Assembly (NCBI GenBank): GCA_012184525.1
Contig: WOFQ01000030.1
Coordinates: 1 to 64,000 of the forward strand
Direction of reading: 5' to 3'
DNA from: Xenoacremonium recifei
Taxonomy: Eukaryota > Ascomycota > Sordariomycetes > Hypocreales > Nectriaceae
Length of the DNA: 64,000 nucleotides
Both the position numbers and the translations under genes were made by a program. The notes under the pieces were generated by a model. The model was not told the origin of the DNA, searched no databases, and worked only from the letters and a program-made list of their open reading frames with translations. Shown piece after piece: positions 42,262 to 54,735 of this stretch; within the stretch, counting starts at the first letter, position 1; every line of letters starts with the position of its first letter.

Positions 42262-45200
42262 TTTCGGTAGGGATAGGGGAAGGAGCTATAATGATCCAGC
42301 TAGATTTGTATAGAAATACTGTCTGAAGATATATTATACAAAACCTGTTCCATAATCCTAGCAACACCAAATTAAGAAAACATCCCGCGGGCATATATTC
42401 TTCCTATAAGAAAATGCTCTCCATGGATTCCAGACGTTTTACTTGTTTCAAGGCCCAAAATACAAGCCTGATTCTGGAATCGACTTAAGTCTTACTAATG
42501 TGATTCAGTGATTTCCGTGCTATCCATCATCGGATGGTATCCTTCAAACATGTTAAAGATTCTCCCGGCAAAACGTTTACAATGCCTCTTATGGAATAGT
42601 TTTTTTCCAAATTGGTCAGCATATTATCTTCTCGACATCAAAGATCCATGGACAGCACGGTATAGAACATGGTAGTAGTAATTGGACGGGCAAAGTCGCT
42701 CGTGGTGTAATTGTAAAGGTGTGATTGTAAAGATGCTGTCGATCATGGTTAACTGGCGTCGCCAGCAGTGATGAAGCATACAGTGGGTACAACCAAGTCA
42801 GCTGAGGATGAAGACAAATTATTGTACCTAGCAGTTGCCAATTTAGAGATGAAGTGGCGTAACTCGCCTCTTGGTACTCCGTATAGTGCAAGAGTCTCGA
42901 GAAACTCCTATTCGATACCGAAAACAATTTAATACACTTTCCCGCTGGGGCACGGAAGCTATCCGATTCCCGGTTTGTTTTTTTGTGTTTTTTTTTACTC
43001 ATGAGGGAACGAAAAGTCGAGTATAAAAAGTCTCCTTATTGGCGACAATATCATAGTCGCCAGTCACTGACAGCACTACTCTGTAAAGTAGAGACAGGGG
43101 TAGGACCAAATAGAAAAGCGAACATGCAAAGAAAACGCTCCGTTAGTTAGGATAGCGGGCGGCTCCAGCGCTCAAGGATCTCTGTAGGAACACTCTGGAT
43201 GCGCAGTATATAGGGCACAATCGCCGTGGCACGGAAATAGTTGGGATGCTGTTAGGGCCGTAATCGGACCCCAAGTCGGGGATAGATAGCCTAGAACTCC
43301 TTCAAAGGGTTCGCCCTTGTTAGTGGAGGGACGCGTCGCGTCAACAGCAGTTCAATTGAGAACCCGTCTGCAAATGTAACGAGAAGAGCCATCTCTGGGT
43401 CCCAGTACCTCACGCGCTCTAATAAATTCCCCTTGATGCTGCCCAAGGCGCAATTTCCGGTTGCAAGCGGGAATAAAGAGCCTCCCAAGAGTCGCCGCTC
43501 TGACGTCGATATCGTGAGGGTCATCGCTTTAGGACGCGAGGTTATCCCATCAACATGGGCGTCATCTTCATAGAGTGCGGCTTTGTGGCTCAAGAGGTTT
43601 CAAGAGTCCCTACACGGTAAGAGATTTATTCCCGAGCCATCATCACGAGAATTTCCTCCTAGGCTTCAGGAAAACGCTCTCTCAACGTTCCATCGATCGA
43701 ATACCTAGTGCGGTAGCATGGACAGTGCAGAGAAAGCTGCGGTGAGCATTGTCCTGAAACGGGTGTGTGTGCACAGAACCTGGGTTCAACGGCTTCATGG
43801 CACTTCGACAAGGCCATTTCCGCGAGCTTGCCCTGTCCATCAATCTGGCATCTTATTAGAGCTGCCACTCGCGGCTCGAACAATGACTTGTTCGAGCTCA
43901 TTTGTAGGAATAATTGAGGCTAGCCTTAACAGCGACAACGTATTCCTAATAACCAGCTAGTAGTTGCGCAGAGGGTGTTGTTTTGGTGCGATGTTGTGAT
44001 TCCCGTCGGTTGTCTCGACCCATGGACGCCAACGACGCGGATGAGGATTTATTCATCATGGAAAAGACCGTAAAAATGACTACTGTCCGAAGACCCCAAG
44101 CATCAGTCGGTATGAGGATGTTGAACTGTTCAAAGGTAGATGAGTAAAGAGAATGAGCATGTTGCACCGGACATCTTTCTTGACCAGACCTGGATGTAAA
44201 TAAAGAGTCAGCGTTAAGACGCGCTAAGGAAACGCGACCTCGGACTGGGTATCCATAGAGCCCCGCAGACTCATGTTCTCAGGGCATTGCAGTTGGTTCC
44301 ATACTTATTTGTATGGCTTGCTCAATGCCTACCTTGCCTGATGTTACGACGAAACCATTGTCTATAATCCAGATTCATTACTGCTCCTATAAAACAAATC
44401 AATCGTTCTACCATTTTTCCATGGCCCTATTCTTGATTAAAGTCACTTCACAGGAATTTTGAGACGGCAAAATGCCATCGTCAGTTGGGTTCTGGTGTAG
44501 GGTAGGTTTCGAAGATCACCATGGCCGGCATCGCCTTTGGATGAGTAAATAATTAATTATTTGAGATATCCATGGCATCACTATAAGTTATAATAACTAT
44601 ACTGCTTTATTGCTTGCGCGATAGAGCAGGTTTGTAAGGCAATGCATGTCGTATTGATTCACAGCGTCCCTCAACGTGACGCTGGAATCAGCGCCTCCTA
44701 ACCCTGATTTTTCCTACCTTCTAAAAAAACAACAAATCATCATGTATCATGTGCCAGCCAACATCGACCAACTCTAAGCTGCCACATGGGAGTCCTTATA
44801 CAGGATGCATTTTGTTGTAGGATGTCATTTGTTGTGTTGCTAGGTGTCTGGCTGTTGCGTGACGTGTTGACATATCGACATACCGAGTCACTGGAATTTG
44901 CGGCTGAGTGCCTAAGAAAACAGACGTAGGTGCAGGACTAATTATTCAAGAATGTGAGCGCCAATTGGCTTCATCCCGATGCGATTACCTCTATAGTTTT
45001 TGGGCCTACACGCAGTAATTGTGATTCATCACCCTCCTGTCGTGCTCCGTACCATAGATATACGCTCTCTGCTATTTTCCAGAGCGACCACCATATTCGA
45101 TCGAATGCTTACGCTTGCCTAGTTCTTGACCCGCGCAGCTGTCACCGCTGCGCCCAAATTGGGGGCCAGGAGCTGATTGTAAGGGTAAGAAGGCCGTCTA

Positions 45201-45360
45201 TATTCGTGCTTTGGCTTTTTGTTATCATGCAGCGCTCCTTGGATTGCTACAAAGGGTCACGGTAACTTAGAGAGGTGCCTAGCTAATCCCGGCTTAAGAT
45301 GCCAGCGGAGGACACACGCGGGCGAAAGAGAAAGGGTAACTCAGAGCGTCATTATTCTCT
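42262..45360. other. 3.1-kb stretch with no well-supported gene
   Basis: The best candidate is a 100-codon minus-strand frame at 43593-43291 (AMTLTISTSERRLLGGSLFPLATG...). It reads like real protein, but its start codon is uncertain and no family is recognised; an 80-codon frame at 43901-43659 precedes it. They may be parts of one decayed gene. Otherwise the region is AT-rich (44540-44720) or plain intergenic. I assign no coding feature. Confidence 0.4.
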
Positions 45361-46881
45361 CTATGACGCGACATCCGCACGCGCAGATCTGAGAGCAGCT
45401 TTGCAAAACCAGGGCCAGTAGTCAACAGCAGACCACTCGGTGAGACACTGGAGAACTGCTACAATCTGGTAGATGCCCTGGAGATCGTCTGTAGACCCAA
45501 ACCGCTCCCTTGTCCAGAAGACCATCTCGTAATCACCGTTCGGGAGCTTTCGGCCACGAGTCGCTGCAGCAAACATCCAGTCATGACCTTGGATGATGAT
45601 TGCTGGCAGGAAAATAGCTCCCGCCATGGTGTCTGCATCCACCATCAGCTCCTCGAGCCGTCTCCAGTGGCCCGCTAGCCACGCGCTCGTCTGTGAGAGC
45701 GCGGCATTCCAATCTTCGCCAGTCCGCTTCGTCTCGATGCTGATACTAATTGGTCGATCGAGCAAGGGTGTGTAGTCGGTGTGATTGATGGAATAATGGT
45801 CCCAACCGTCAGAAATGTTGTGTATCGTATCCATGAGGGGGTGGTCTTTGCCTGGGTCCACGTAAACACAAAAGTCAACGCGTTTGTCGTACCGTGATCG
45901 ATCGGATGGAAGAACGTAGTCAGCGATAATGGAGGCCGTAGTCCTGCAGAAGCTTAGTGTCACTGGGTAGCTCTCGGAAAATAGAGGCCTTGTACAATCC
46001 AAGATAATTCGTCACTTACGCGTTTAGATAGCCGACGCGAATACCGCCACCTTGCACACGATTGACTCTGGCTTTCCGAAGAGCCGCCCTCAGAAGCGGA
46101 GCATGGACTTCCGTGTTCCATCCAGCCTCACTGTGCCTGTGCTCCTCGCACTCTCTGGCATCCGCCAGGATCTCCAAGAGCGTGTCCAGAGGCGGCGGTG
46201 TACCAAACTGAACTCGGAGACCTGCCGAGTCAACGAGGCCAGGTGCCTCAAGCATATCCCGCACGAGAGGTTGCGAGTTGGCGTATGTCTTCAGCGATTC
46301 CTATTCATCACATGGAGTATTAGAGTCGACCGAGAGCATTGTGAAGTCTCGTTAGATGCTAGCGAGAACGGACTTACCATATCAGACAAGGAAAGAATCC
46401 CAAGGCCTCGACGATATTGCTTGATGCGTTGCAGAATACTACCCAACGGTGGAGGTAATCCAGCTGCATCGGTCAAAGAGCGATAACTGACGAGACGGTC
46501 AAGCCGTAAGAAGGACATGCCCTTCGTGGGGCTTCTCTTGCCGCTTCGTGTGCGTTTTGTCGGAGAAGAGTTTGTACTAGAATAGCCACGCGAAGATGCG
46601 GTGCTAGACAGCTGAGGAGGCGGTGGCGGCGGCGGACGGTTGGTATTGTTGGGAACAGGAGTGACATCGGGATCGAGGCAGAGCCGTTTCGAGTGTAAGT
46701 GTTCATCGTCATCGGACATGGATGGAGAGGGAAGATGGCGCTCTCGCCGTCGTTTGAAGGGGTTTGCTACAGATTCCCCAATGGAGGCACCCGAAATATG
46801 GTCTCCCGAGTCGGGGTTGGGAACAGCCGACAGCCAGGTCAGGATTCGCTGGTGACGATCGTGGTGCTGGAGATCCAACAT
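45361..46881 (-). CDS. Fungal PD-(D/E)XK nuclease-like domain protein
   Basis: Exons 46881-46378, 46300-46020 and 45943-45361 give 455 codons plus stop. The N-terminus (LDLQHHDRHQRILTWLSAVP) and the following low-complexity part with nuclear-signal-like KRRRER, Pro-rich and SSPTKRTRSGKRSPTKG stretches are typical of an orphan ascomycete family whose C-terminal half carries a PD-(D/E)XK-like fold. Candidate active-site residues are D285 in KRVDFCVYVD and E332/K334 in ISISIETKRTGED. The tail PAIIIQGHDWMFAAATRGR...WTRERFGSTDDLQGIYQIVAVLQ is the most conserved signature. The family is expanded in filamentous fungi and its role is unproven; nuclease activity is inferred from fold only. No mobile-element genes adjoin it. 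Confidence 0.85.
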
Positions 46882-48172
46882 TGCCCTAGGCTCTCATTGC
46901 GCGTGTGGTGACAAGAGGGCGAGTCAAGCAAAGTATCGTGTGAGTATCAGCACTGTTTGGGCGTTTAATATACAGGGAGACGCGGCAATGATATGCGTGT
47001 ATTGAGTTGTGCGAGAAATGATCGTAAAATCGGCACATTTGATGCACGGCGTGCCGACAGCGTTGGTGTTGACGCCGTTGCTGATTCTTGGTGGGCTGTG
47101 CTCCCAGCTGTTGTCCGAGAGACCATGTGGCACGTGACTGTGCTGACACATGAGATCGCTGAAAGCCTGCCGCCGAAGGATGACTAAGACGGTCTGAGTC
47201 GAATGAGGGAGATCTGTCTGATGCACTCTATGGTGGCTTTCTCAGACGTTCTACAATCCATGGACTCATTGGAAGATCGTTGATTGATCTCCGAGCATTC
47301 GTTCTAATGCCGTTCCATGGCGCATACCTTCTTCACCTTTTTCCTTCTTCTTTCCTTATCTGTTTGACTCTTTTTCTTCTTGCGGGCCGCCTACCCATGA
47401 TAAGCCTATTAGGTGGGGATCTTACAGCCAACTCTCAGTGCTGTTCATACGCTAACCTGGGCGCGTTACTGGCCGTGCATTCAATGACACGGTTTTGGTA
47501 AATCGATGAAAGCCCTTGGTCTTTATGGAAGAGGCTCTGGGATGATCGCTCGTGAAGTACATCGCTACTAGAGTACCAGCATCTATAAGGCGCCTAGATA
47601 GGAATACTTCAGAGGATCTGTCGGTAAGAACCGACGATGCATCCCCCATGGATAGAATCGGAATTTACATTTGTGGGATCAGCAAGACTTTTTTTAGCCC
47701 GAGAAAGAATTGCGAAACACCTTGGGGCTCGGTTGGGAAGCCGGAACCAGTTCCATACTCAGTTTATGTGATATTTGCGAATGATCGTACGTTACCATGA
47801 CTGACTGGTTAATTAGTTCCTATAGCGAGGAAATTTGATCCAATGCAGTCACACATCTTATTACTGATCTCCTGGAGCTTGCCTGCATGGAGCGGCCGAC
47901 TTCGCTGGTAGTTGCTGACGATGATGATGACAGTCAGCGCTTATGGACTGTAAGGCCGCAGTCAAAATGTCTTGGCGCGGGCACCATCTCGCGCAATCTT
48001 ACCTTGTTTGAGTTGGTGCTCAAGAATGATTCCAAAGACAACAATCGGCGACACCGCGTTCCTGCTTCCGTCATCACTTAGTCAGACCTAAAGCTCAATG
48101 TTGCGGTCATCAAGCCGCCAGCGGATCCGAAATGCGTTGAGTTTTAATAATGATAAGTAGGGAGTCTTACCC
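46882..48172. other. Intergenic, no supported gene
   Basis: Only short frames without recognisable domains. A T/C-rich stretch at about 47325-47385 lies mid-region. Confidence 0.4.
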
Positions 48173-48704
48173 ATGGATCAGAAGGAAGCTCGTGCTTCAT
48201 TCACCCTTCGTGACTACGGAAGATTACTGGCAATATTCGCGACGATGGGTGAAACTTTGGAGGCACAGGTAGAACTTTACCGGCAATCATGGAACTCAGG
48301 AGACCTAAACCGGCTTCTCAGCCACTGGGTGGACGATGGCCTGGATTACTCTGACTACTGTAAGTCATGCCTCCTCTCGAGGTAATTTCTTGCTTGTGAA
48401 TTGACATGAATGCGTAGTGACCCAACAGATCCATATGGATAAGGCGTTAGCAAGACAGGTTTTTGGCGTCATGCTCTCACTATGCGACAATATTGAGATG
48501 GCAACTCGAAGCATAAACGGAACGACAAGCAACGCAGTCTGGGAGGCAGAGATCTCTTTTACTTGCCTCGCTGATTTCCCCGGGTCGCCTTTCAAGAAGG
48601 GTGATCGAGCAAAGACTGTTGGCGTCAGTTTGATTGAATGGAATACGGAAGGCAAAGTAGTTAAGCAGCGCGATTATTATTGCTGGACCAAGAACCAGGG
48701 GTAG
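48173..48704 (+). CDS. Small SnoaL/NTF2-like fold protein
   Basis: Exons 48173-48359 and 48418-48704 give 157 codons plus stop; the intron has a GTAAGT donor and TAG acceptor. After about 30 residues the sequence LYRQSWNSGDLNRLLSHWVDDGLDYSDY is the usual opening of SnoaL-like polyketide-cyclase/NTF2-fold proteins (one helix, then the first strand), and VWEAEISFTCLADFPGSPFKKGD...GVSLIEWNTEGKVVKQRDYY gives the closing beta-sheet. These small proteins bind hydrophobic ligands or act as isomerases or cyclases. The first 25 residues may be non-coding, with translation from ATG 48245 instead. No biosynthetic gene adjoins it, so the ligand is unknown. Confidence 0.75.
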
Positions 48705-50416
48705 ACTCCAAATAGAGGAGGGAAAGGATAAATTTGCTAATTTGGCAATGTATTGTGAAATATCCAGTAGAAATCGAGAGAATTGCTCCTATGGTCTTCT
48801 AGCAGACCGGATTTATTGATTTATTCATCAATTCCTAGATTGGAAGTAAACAATCTTCGCCTGGCTGAGGTATTCCTCGTCGACTTTTCCTGGACATCCT
48901 GATGCTTCTTCGTTATCCTAGCCGCACCGACGGAAGTGTCCATGGATCCTCTAAGTTCTACACCAGGCTCTCTCAATATCTCTGAACGAACCTTGGGAAT
49001 TTGCCAGGACCTATTGATAGCATCTGTTCCCATACTTTATTTGCGAATGCCTACCGAAGCGCCTGTTGCATTGCATAAGCTTTCAGATATCAACGACGAG
49101 ATATTCGGCGTAGGTTCATTCTTGTGAAGTTGGAAACAGCATTGGGTTGTGAATCAAAGTGAATCGATATTAACTCGATCCTTAAAATCCCCAACAGCTG
49201 GGTTGATTTAGGACATTATTATGCTTTTTGCACCCACCTCGATTCACTAAGTTCTGGCAGACATACTGAAGTGACCAATCTGATCATTGACTAACTTATT
49301 CACTGTATAAATGGCGAAATGCATCCTTCTATAATCGCTGTACTCTTCAGCTCTCTGTTCCATAAAACATCCAGGCCAAAGTCGTTAAATATTGACTAAA
49401 TACGGGACTGTTAAAGTCAGCTAGCGGACTGCAATTTTTAACATGTGTACTCTAGAGACAGTGATTGTATCCTGTGCTAGGTGCCGGCGCACAGTGAGCA
49501 GAAATGTCGTGAGGATTAAGTGGCCTTCATGCAACGGGGACTGCGCCTCGAGGGACTGTTCTGGGGATGGCAGATGGGAAACTATAGAATGGACGGGCTG
49601 TGCGATCTGTGTGGCAGAGGAGGAGACCAAGAAAGAAAAGAAAGACAGGAAATAAGGATGTTGGTGAGAACATTGTTAGCTTTCAGGCCGGTCTTGCCAA
49701 GGGAATAGACGGTGTACAATTGCAGTGGCCCTTATCGAGCATTGTCTTTTGTGCGGCGGCTAGCCTGATGTTTCTCATCTGGATGTTTCGCGGGTTTGCC
49801 ATAACCCATAGATTACAAGACTCGATCTGTGGTATTTCGCGGTATACGGAAACATCATGGAATACATCTGCCAGCCAGTCCCTGGTCACCTGTGCTAGCT
49901 GAGCCTCGGCTCCTAGCTGGCAGTGCTTCGGGCTGGAAATAAGAGGAAAAATTTAGTGACAGAAGGGCGTCATGTCCCGAATCTGAGCAAAACAACAGTT
50001 CAACCACACAGAAATAGTTTTTAACCTAGCAATACACAAAAGGCAATTCAGGAAGCAAGAAGGAAGGTTCGAATACAAATTGCAGATAATAATTGTTTTG
50101 AGAGTATAAGGTTTGGCAGGGCACAGGTCACCACTACCCAATTCAATTGTAAGTGAAGTGAGAGTAGAGAATGAAATAAGTTGTCAAAGCACGGCAGTTG
50201 GGATGTGCAGCGCTTGACCTAACACCTAGAAAAATAAGTCTTGTATCATAGCGTCGGCCATTACAGCGGGAGGCTATAAAATAGCGAACTCCCTGGTTGA
50301 TGTTGCTGATTGTTTCCCCCATATTCCGGGTTTCCGATAAATGCAGTTTTCAAAACCCCTTGAAACAGATATATATCTTGAGGCAGAGTTGCTGTTCGTA
50401 TTTGGACTGGGATCCT
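48705..50416. other. Intergenic with one possible small cysteine-rich reading frame
   Basis: A 70-codon plus-strand frame at 49443-49655 begins MCTLETVIVSCARC and contains two CxxC pairs (CARC and CAIC), a CNGDC motif and a Lys/Glu tail. It could encode a small zinc-binding protein. Support is limited to the cysteine pattern. The rest of the region holds nothing recognisable. Confidence 0.35.
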
Positions 50417-52102
50417 CTAGGATGTTGGTAATGGCGGTGTATCATTGAATGCGCGCCACGCCCGAGGAAAGCTGCCGCTAGCGTTCCGATAGCTGCGGAT
50501 GAATTCGTATCGATCGTAGTCAAACTCTTCATTCACAGTAATACTTTGCCCAAGATTCATGATTAGGCGTGTTTCCTTTCTGCTAACAGAGTCACCTATG
50601 GCGAACGTGGTCAAAGACGTGTCGGCGTAGTATCGCGGCCACTCTGGGAGCCCGCCCTCTGGTTTATTGGGGTTTCCCGTCTTGGCAAAGTTGGTCCAGT
50701 ATTGGATGATTGCATTCGAGAACTTTCGGTCGTCAAGGCCTGGGTTGCCAACTACCCTACTGGCGTTGAGCAGATTACCAAAGGTAAAAGGAATGTCAGC
50801 ACCATGCCCTGCGATTGGGTTCCAAGCCGAAGTGTAGACGTTCTGATATAGGTATGACGGGACCTCGGCGAAACGGCTATGAAGGTGGATGTTCTCCCAG
50901 GTTTGTTCTCCGATGACGAGATCTCCAGCCCAGAGCTCTGACGAGGCCACGGCTTCCGAGATATTGCGGGCAGGGTATAGCTCCTCTGCCAGCCCATTTG
51001 TAATACTGGTATTCTTGTGCGGGGTGTCAAAGAAATTGAACAGGGCATCTCTGTACTGCTTCATGCTTGTGTCAACAAGACCACGTAACTGGAACGAGTA
51101 GCCTTCTTGAAGCATAAACCCACCAAGCAAGGGGACCTTAGCCTCTTTCCCGGCCATGAAAATAGTTGAGGGAAGCTCAGGAAGGACGTAGAAGTCCTGG
51201 CTGGGCGTGTAACTAAAGAGGGGATCGAGATAGCCTAACCAGGTAGCATTATTGTATATCGTTTCCGTGGGTAGCGCACGAAGTTCCTCCAGGGTCGTAT
51301 TGGGACCAAAAATGTCCCCGAACTGTTGTCCTCTGCGACGCGCCTCCTCAAAGGTAGCCATGTCACCATGTTCGCTATCCCAGCGAGAGCCGCTCTGTGT
51401 GATGGCCTTTTCAAAAAGGCCTTGAGCCAGGGGCGATGCCATGAGCATTCCAACTGCATGTGCCCCAGCAGACTCTCCGAACACCACCACATTATTCGAG
51501 TCACCGCCAAATGCTGCGATATTGGCCTTGATCCATTTGAGAGCAAGGATCATATCTTGCAGACCTTGTGTGCCAGATTTAGAGGACGGGTTTTCAGCGT
51601 CGAGATCTTCACGGGCCATGAAGCCAAGATTTCCTAGCCGGTAATCGATTGTGACGACAACAACACCGTGTGTTGCTATTCGTGTGCCGACACATTCAGG
51701 CGCGGTTCCGGAGCCGAAGACGAATCCTCCGCCATGGAGCCAGACCATAACGGGCAGAGCCTCGGAGTAGCTTTCTGCTGGTGTCCAGACGTTGACGTTG
51801 AGACAATCTTCGCTATATCCACGGGTTGGGTCCGCTGAATGACCCATATCGCCAATACTGAAGTAGATACAGCCATAACCATAGTCTGTCGTGTTCAGGG
51901 GCTCTGTCCAGGACGTAGGCGGGATAGGAGCATGCCATCGGAGGCCACCCACTGGAGGTTTAGCGTAAGGGATCCCCTTGAATGCGGTGATGCCATCAGT
52001 GCCAGTATCTTCAGTAAAGATAGGTCCGTAAGTCGTCTGGACATATTTCTCAGAGTTCACCGCTGCTAGACAAATGGCAAAAACTGGTAGAAACTCCCAC
52101 AT
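50417..52102 (-). CDS. Secreted type-B carboxylesterase (cholinesterase-like fold)
   Basis: A single exon of 561 codons plus stop. The start at 52102 is chosen because MWEFLPVFAICLAAVNS is a signal peptide placed directly before the mature domain; the frame stays open 76 codons further upstream, but that part is unrelated. The alpha/beta-hydrolase triad is visible as S211 in GESAGA, E333 in QEGYSF and H433 in GHGADIPF. The oxyanion loop HGGGFVFGSG (123-132) and SEDCLNVNVW (97-106) are intact. Many Asn-x-Ser/Thr sites fit a secreted glycoprotein. It hydrolyses carboxylic esters; the substrate is unknown. It diverges from the Zn2Cys6 gene at 52860. Lack of introns is unusual beside its neighbours. 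Confidence 0.93.
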   Translation of the reverse strand: MWEFLPVFAICLAAVNSEKYVQTTYGPIFTEDTGTDGITAFKGIPYAKPPVGGLRWHAPIPPTSWTEPLNTTDYGYGCIYFSIGDMGHSADPTRGYSEDCLNVNVWTPAESYSEALPVMVWLHGGGFVFGSGTAPECVGTRIATHGVVVVTIDYRLGNLGFMAREDLDAENPSSKSGTQGLQDMILALKWIKANIAAFGGDSNNVVVFGESAGAHAVGMLMASPLAQGLFEKAITQSGSRWDSEHGDMATFEEARRRGQQFGDIFGPNTTLEELRALPTETIYNNATWLGYLDPLFSYTPSQDFYVLPELPSTIFMAGKEAKVPLLGGFMLQEGYSFQLRGLVDTSMKQYRDALFNFFDTPHKNTSITNGLAEELYPARNISEAVASSELWAGDLVIGEQTWENIHLHSRFAEVPSYLYQNVYTSAWNPIAGHGADIPFTFGNLLNASRVVGNPGLDDRKFSNAIIQYWTNFAKTGNPNKPEGGLPEWPRYYADTSLTTFAIGDSVSRKETRLIMNLGQSITVNEEFDYDRYEFIRSYRNASGSFPRAWRAFNDTPPLPTS

Positions 52103-52859
52103 GATGGGAAGAGAGAGAGCCCAAAGGAAATTTAATTGTGGTAAGACGCGAGCTCCGAAAAATTCTGGGAGGAAGACCGGGGTCAAGTACAACTGTCTTG
52201 TTGTAGAAGAAAAAGCAAACCAGGAAGGCAACTCAAGATCAGATCGAGAATATATACATTTATAATCGATTGGAAACAGGCAAATTGCAGAGCCATCTTT
52301 TATCGATACTGTGCACTTCGAATCACACACGCTCTGTTGGGTAAATGACGCGATTCTAAGATAAGGGCTTCTGGGTCTCCTGGGTCTGCCTCTATGACTT
52401 CAGTCTCAGAAAACATGACAAAGGTCTCCGAACGTGACCGTCCAGAGAGAAAGGCTAAATCAGAGAAGCAGGGTTCCCTTGGATCAGCAAATTTGCCTGC
52501 CAGGTTAGGTAGTCCCCGCGACTTTGCTGTCAACTCAATAAAAGTCCCCCCACTGCGACAGAGAGCTCACCAAAAGCGGCCCCCGGCACTCCTTACTACG
52601 CCCAAACAGGTAGACGCTGCGATTTTTGGGACTTTACCTGATATATCATCTAGTCCGGCGCATCCGTTGCATCTTCAACCTGCCTTCTTTTCTGCATCGC
52701 CTGACCTTGATGTGTTCCGAGTTGAGCATCGACATATCGCACGTCTTTCCTCAATCAGCCAGTGGCTCTCAACGTCGTTTCCTGGTAAATGAGACCGTGT
52801 CGCCGAGTTCTACCCATGCCATAAAACCATTGCAACATGAGAAGCTAGACTAGAGAGTC
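52103..52859. promoter_or_regulatory. Divergent promoter region: carboxylesterase and Zn2Cys6 regulator
   Basis: 757 bp between the start codons. GC-rich near the regulator, with scattered CGG/CCG triplets but no clear symmetric element. The regulator is the natural candidate to control the esterase. Confidence 0.4.
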
Positions 52860-54524
52860 ATGGATCAGCCACACCTGTCTACCAAACCAAATTCTGTGCC
52901 AACGCGTATCCCTTTCAGCTTGGGCTGCTTTGCCTGTCGGAGAATGAAAGTCAAGGTATGTAGCTTAGTCACCAGGTCGCGAAAAGGGGTTCTCACTACG
53001 AGCAGTGTGATGAAAGGAAGCCAGAATGTTCGAGATGCACCAGAGCGTGCCGAAGATGCCCTGGTTATCGCGATACTAGCCAATTGACATTTCGATCCAT
53101 GAACGCTGTAGTGATTGGGGAGAGAAAGAAACAACCGAAGACACCATTGCAGCAGAATGGCTCTGCATTAAGTAAGATCAACAAGAATAAGCAACCGAAG
53201 GCAATTTCGGTCTGGCCCGCTGGGCCCTCTCCCTCTCCGCTGAGGCCTTCTACGAATTGGAGTGATTGCGCTACTCCGTTCTTCTTGCACTACTATACCG
53301 CGCCAGCGACAAAAGACTCCCCTGGATTCTTAGGCTTTTTGCCTGACCTATTGTTGCGAAACCCCCACTGTGGATTTCTTCAGTCCGCCGCACTAGCAGC
53401 TGGGTTTGAAAGTCTTTGCTCTATTGCCAATATCACGGATTTCAAAACACAAGCCGTGGATTATTATGGATTGGCATTAAAGGGGATTTCGACGACATTA
53501 AGCCACGAATCCGGAGCTGGCTCGGACCCAATGTTGGCGACTATCATCTTGCTTCAGTTGTATGAGGTAGGTGTTGTTCCTTTCCAAACGGTATTTGCAT
53601 CGCATCCCCTATCATGCTGACAATTCATAGATTCTCAACGGAACCGCAGATGGTACCCACGATATACATGAAGCGGGACTTACGGTACTTCTACATAAGC
53701 GAGGGAAAGGTATCTCCAACACCGCTGTCGGTCAGGATTTGTTCCGGACCGTCCAGCGTAAACGCCAATTCAAGGACCTTGAAGGGATTTCCCCGGCTGG
53801 GACGGAGTCGAAGTACGAGGTGGAACAGATGACCGATAATCCGCAACAAGCCGAATTATTGCGTCATATGAAATCTGCTGCTCGATGTTGCAACGAAGCG
53901 CAGGCTATCCTGACTTCAGTACCCGAAGCACACCTTAAGAGTGAAGTTACTGAATGTATCGACCGAGTTTATGCAGTGTATTTACAGTTGCGAGCCTGGG
54001 AGGCAATCGGTACGCCAGAGTTGAGACACTTTCCTTCCAGATGTCCAGCACAAGATGATGCCGGCCCTAGTCAGCCATCGTTGATTGGATGCCACTACAA
54101 CTTTGGGAATGAGCAGCACTGCGGAATGTGGTTGGGCATCTGGTGCGCAAATATTCACCTATTGCAAATCTTGGAGCAGTTAATATCTCTGCCAGCTTTA
54201 CAGGGTTCCTTCGTTTCTCACTTATTCTCTCTCTGGGACATCAGGAGCCTGCTATTCGCCAACGTTGATAAAATTTGCGGCAGCATTCCTTTTATGATGA
54301 ATGACACGCCACTACAACACGCTACAACGACCAAACCGAGAGGCAAGGCGCTTGGCGCTCTCATACTCGTACGTGGCCTATATGTTGCGAACTCGGTAGA
54401 GTCCCTTTCCAAAACGCAGCGGAATTACATCTTGGATACCTTGCTTCGTATAGGACAAACAAAAGGCATTAAATCGGCTTTAATAATCAGAGAGAAATGG
54501 CTTTTTAAGAACAACGATGGATAA
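52860..54524 (+). CDS. Zn2Cys6 transcription factor
   Basis: Exons 52860-52955, 53006-53566 and 53631-54524 give 516 codons plus stop, all in phase 0. The first intron interrupts the zinc cluster; using acceptor GAGCAG at 53005 joins CFACRRMKVK to CDERKPECSRC, giving canonical Cx2Cx6Cx6Cx2Cx6C. The second intron joins LQLYE to ILNGTADGTHDIHEAG. The regulatory domain is of the second fungal type, with FLGFLPDLL, LQSAALAAGFESL, HDIHEAGLTVLLHKRG and a helical C-terminus. A basic stretch after the cluster (ERKKQ) fits nuclear entry. It is flanked by an esterase and an efflux pump and probably regulates one or both. Confidence 0.9.
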
Positions 54525-54735
54525 GATGCGAAGGCAAGTGCAGCGAGAAAATAGATTAAATAGCAGATATAAGAATCGAGACACAGTTGTAGATAGTCGG
54601 TCGACACTGATAGGCTTCTTCAGATCAAAGGCTTATGGTGTTCAATATTCTGATGATTGATTTGATAGAACTATTTCCAGACTCGGTTCATAGTACTTCG
54701 ATACCACCAGATCAATAGCTTCGGGCTGCGCGATA

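Noticed and set aside
43291..43901. Two adjacent minus-strand frames of 80-100 codons
   Set aside because: Possibly a decayed gene, but the 100-codon frame has no clear ATG and a join between them could not be established.
50060..50085. GGTTCGAATAC, resembling a tRNA T-loop
   Set aside because: No acceptor stem, D-arm or anticodon arm could be formed around it.
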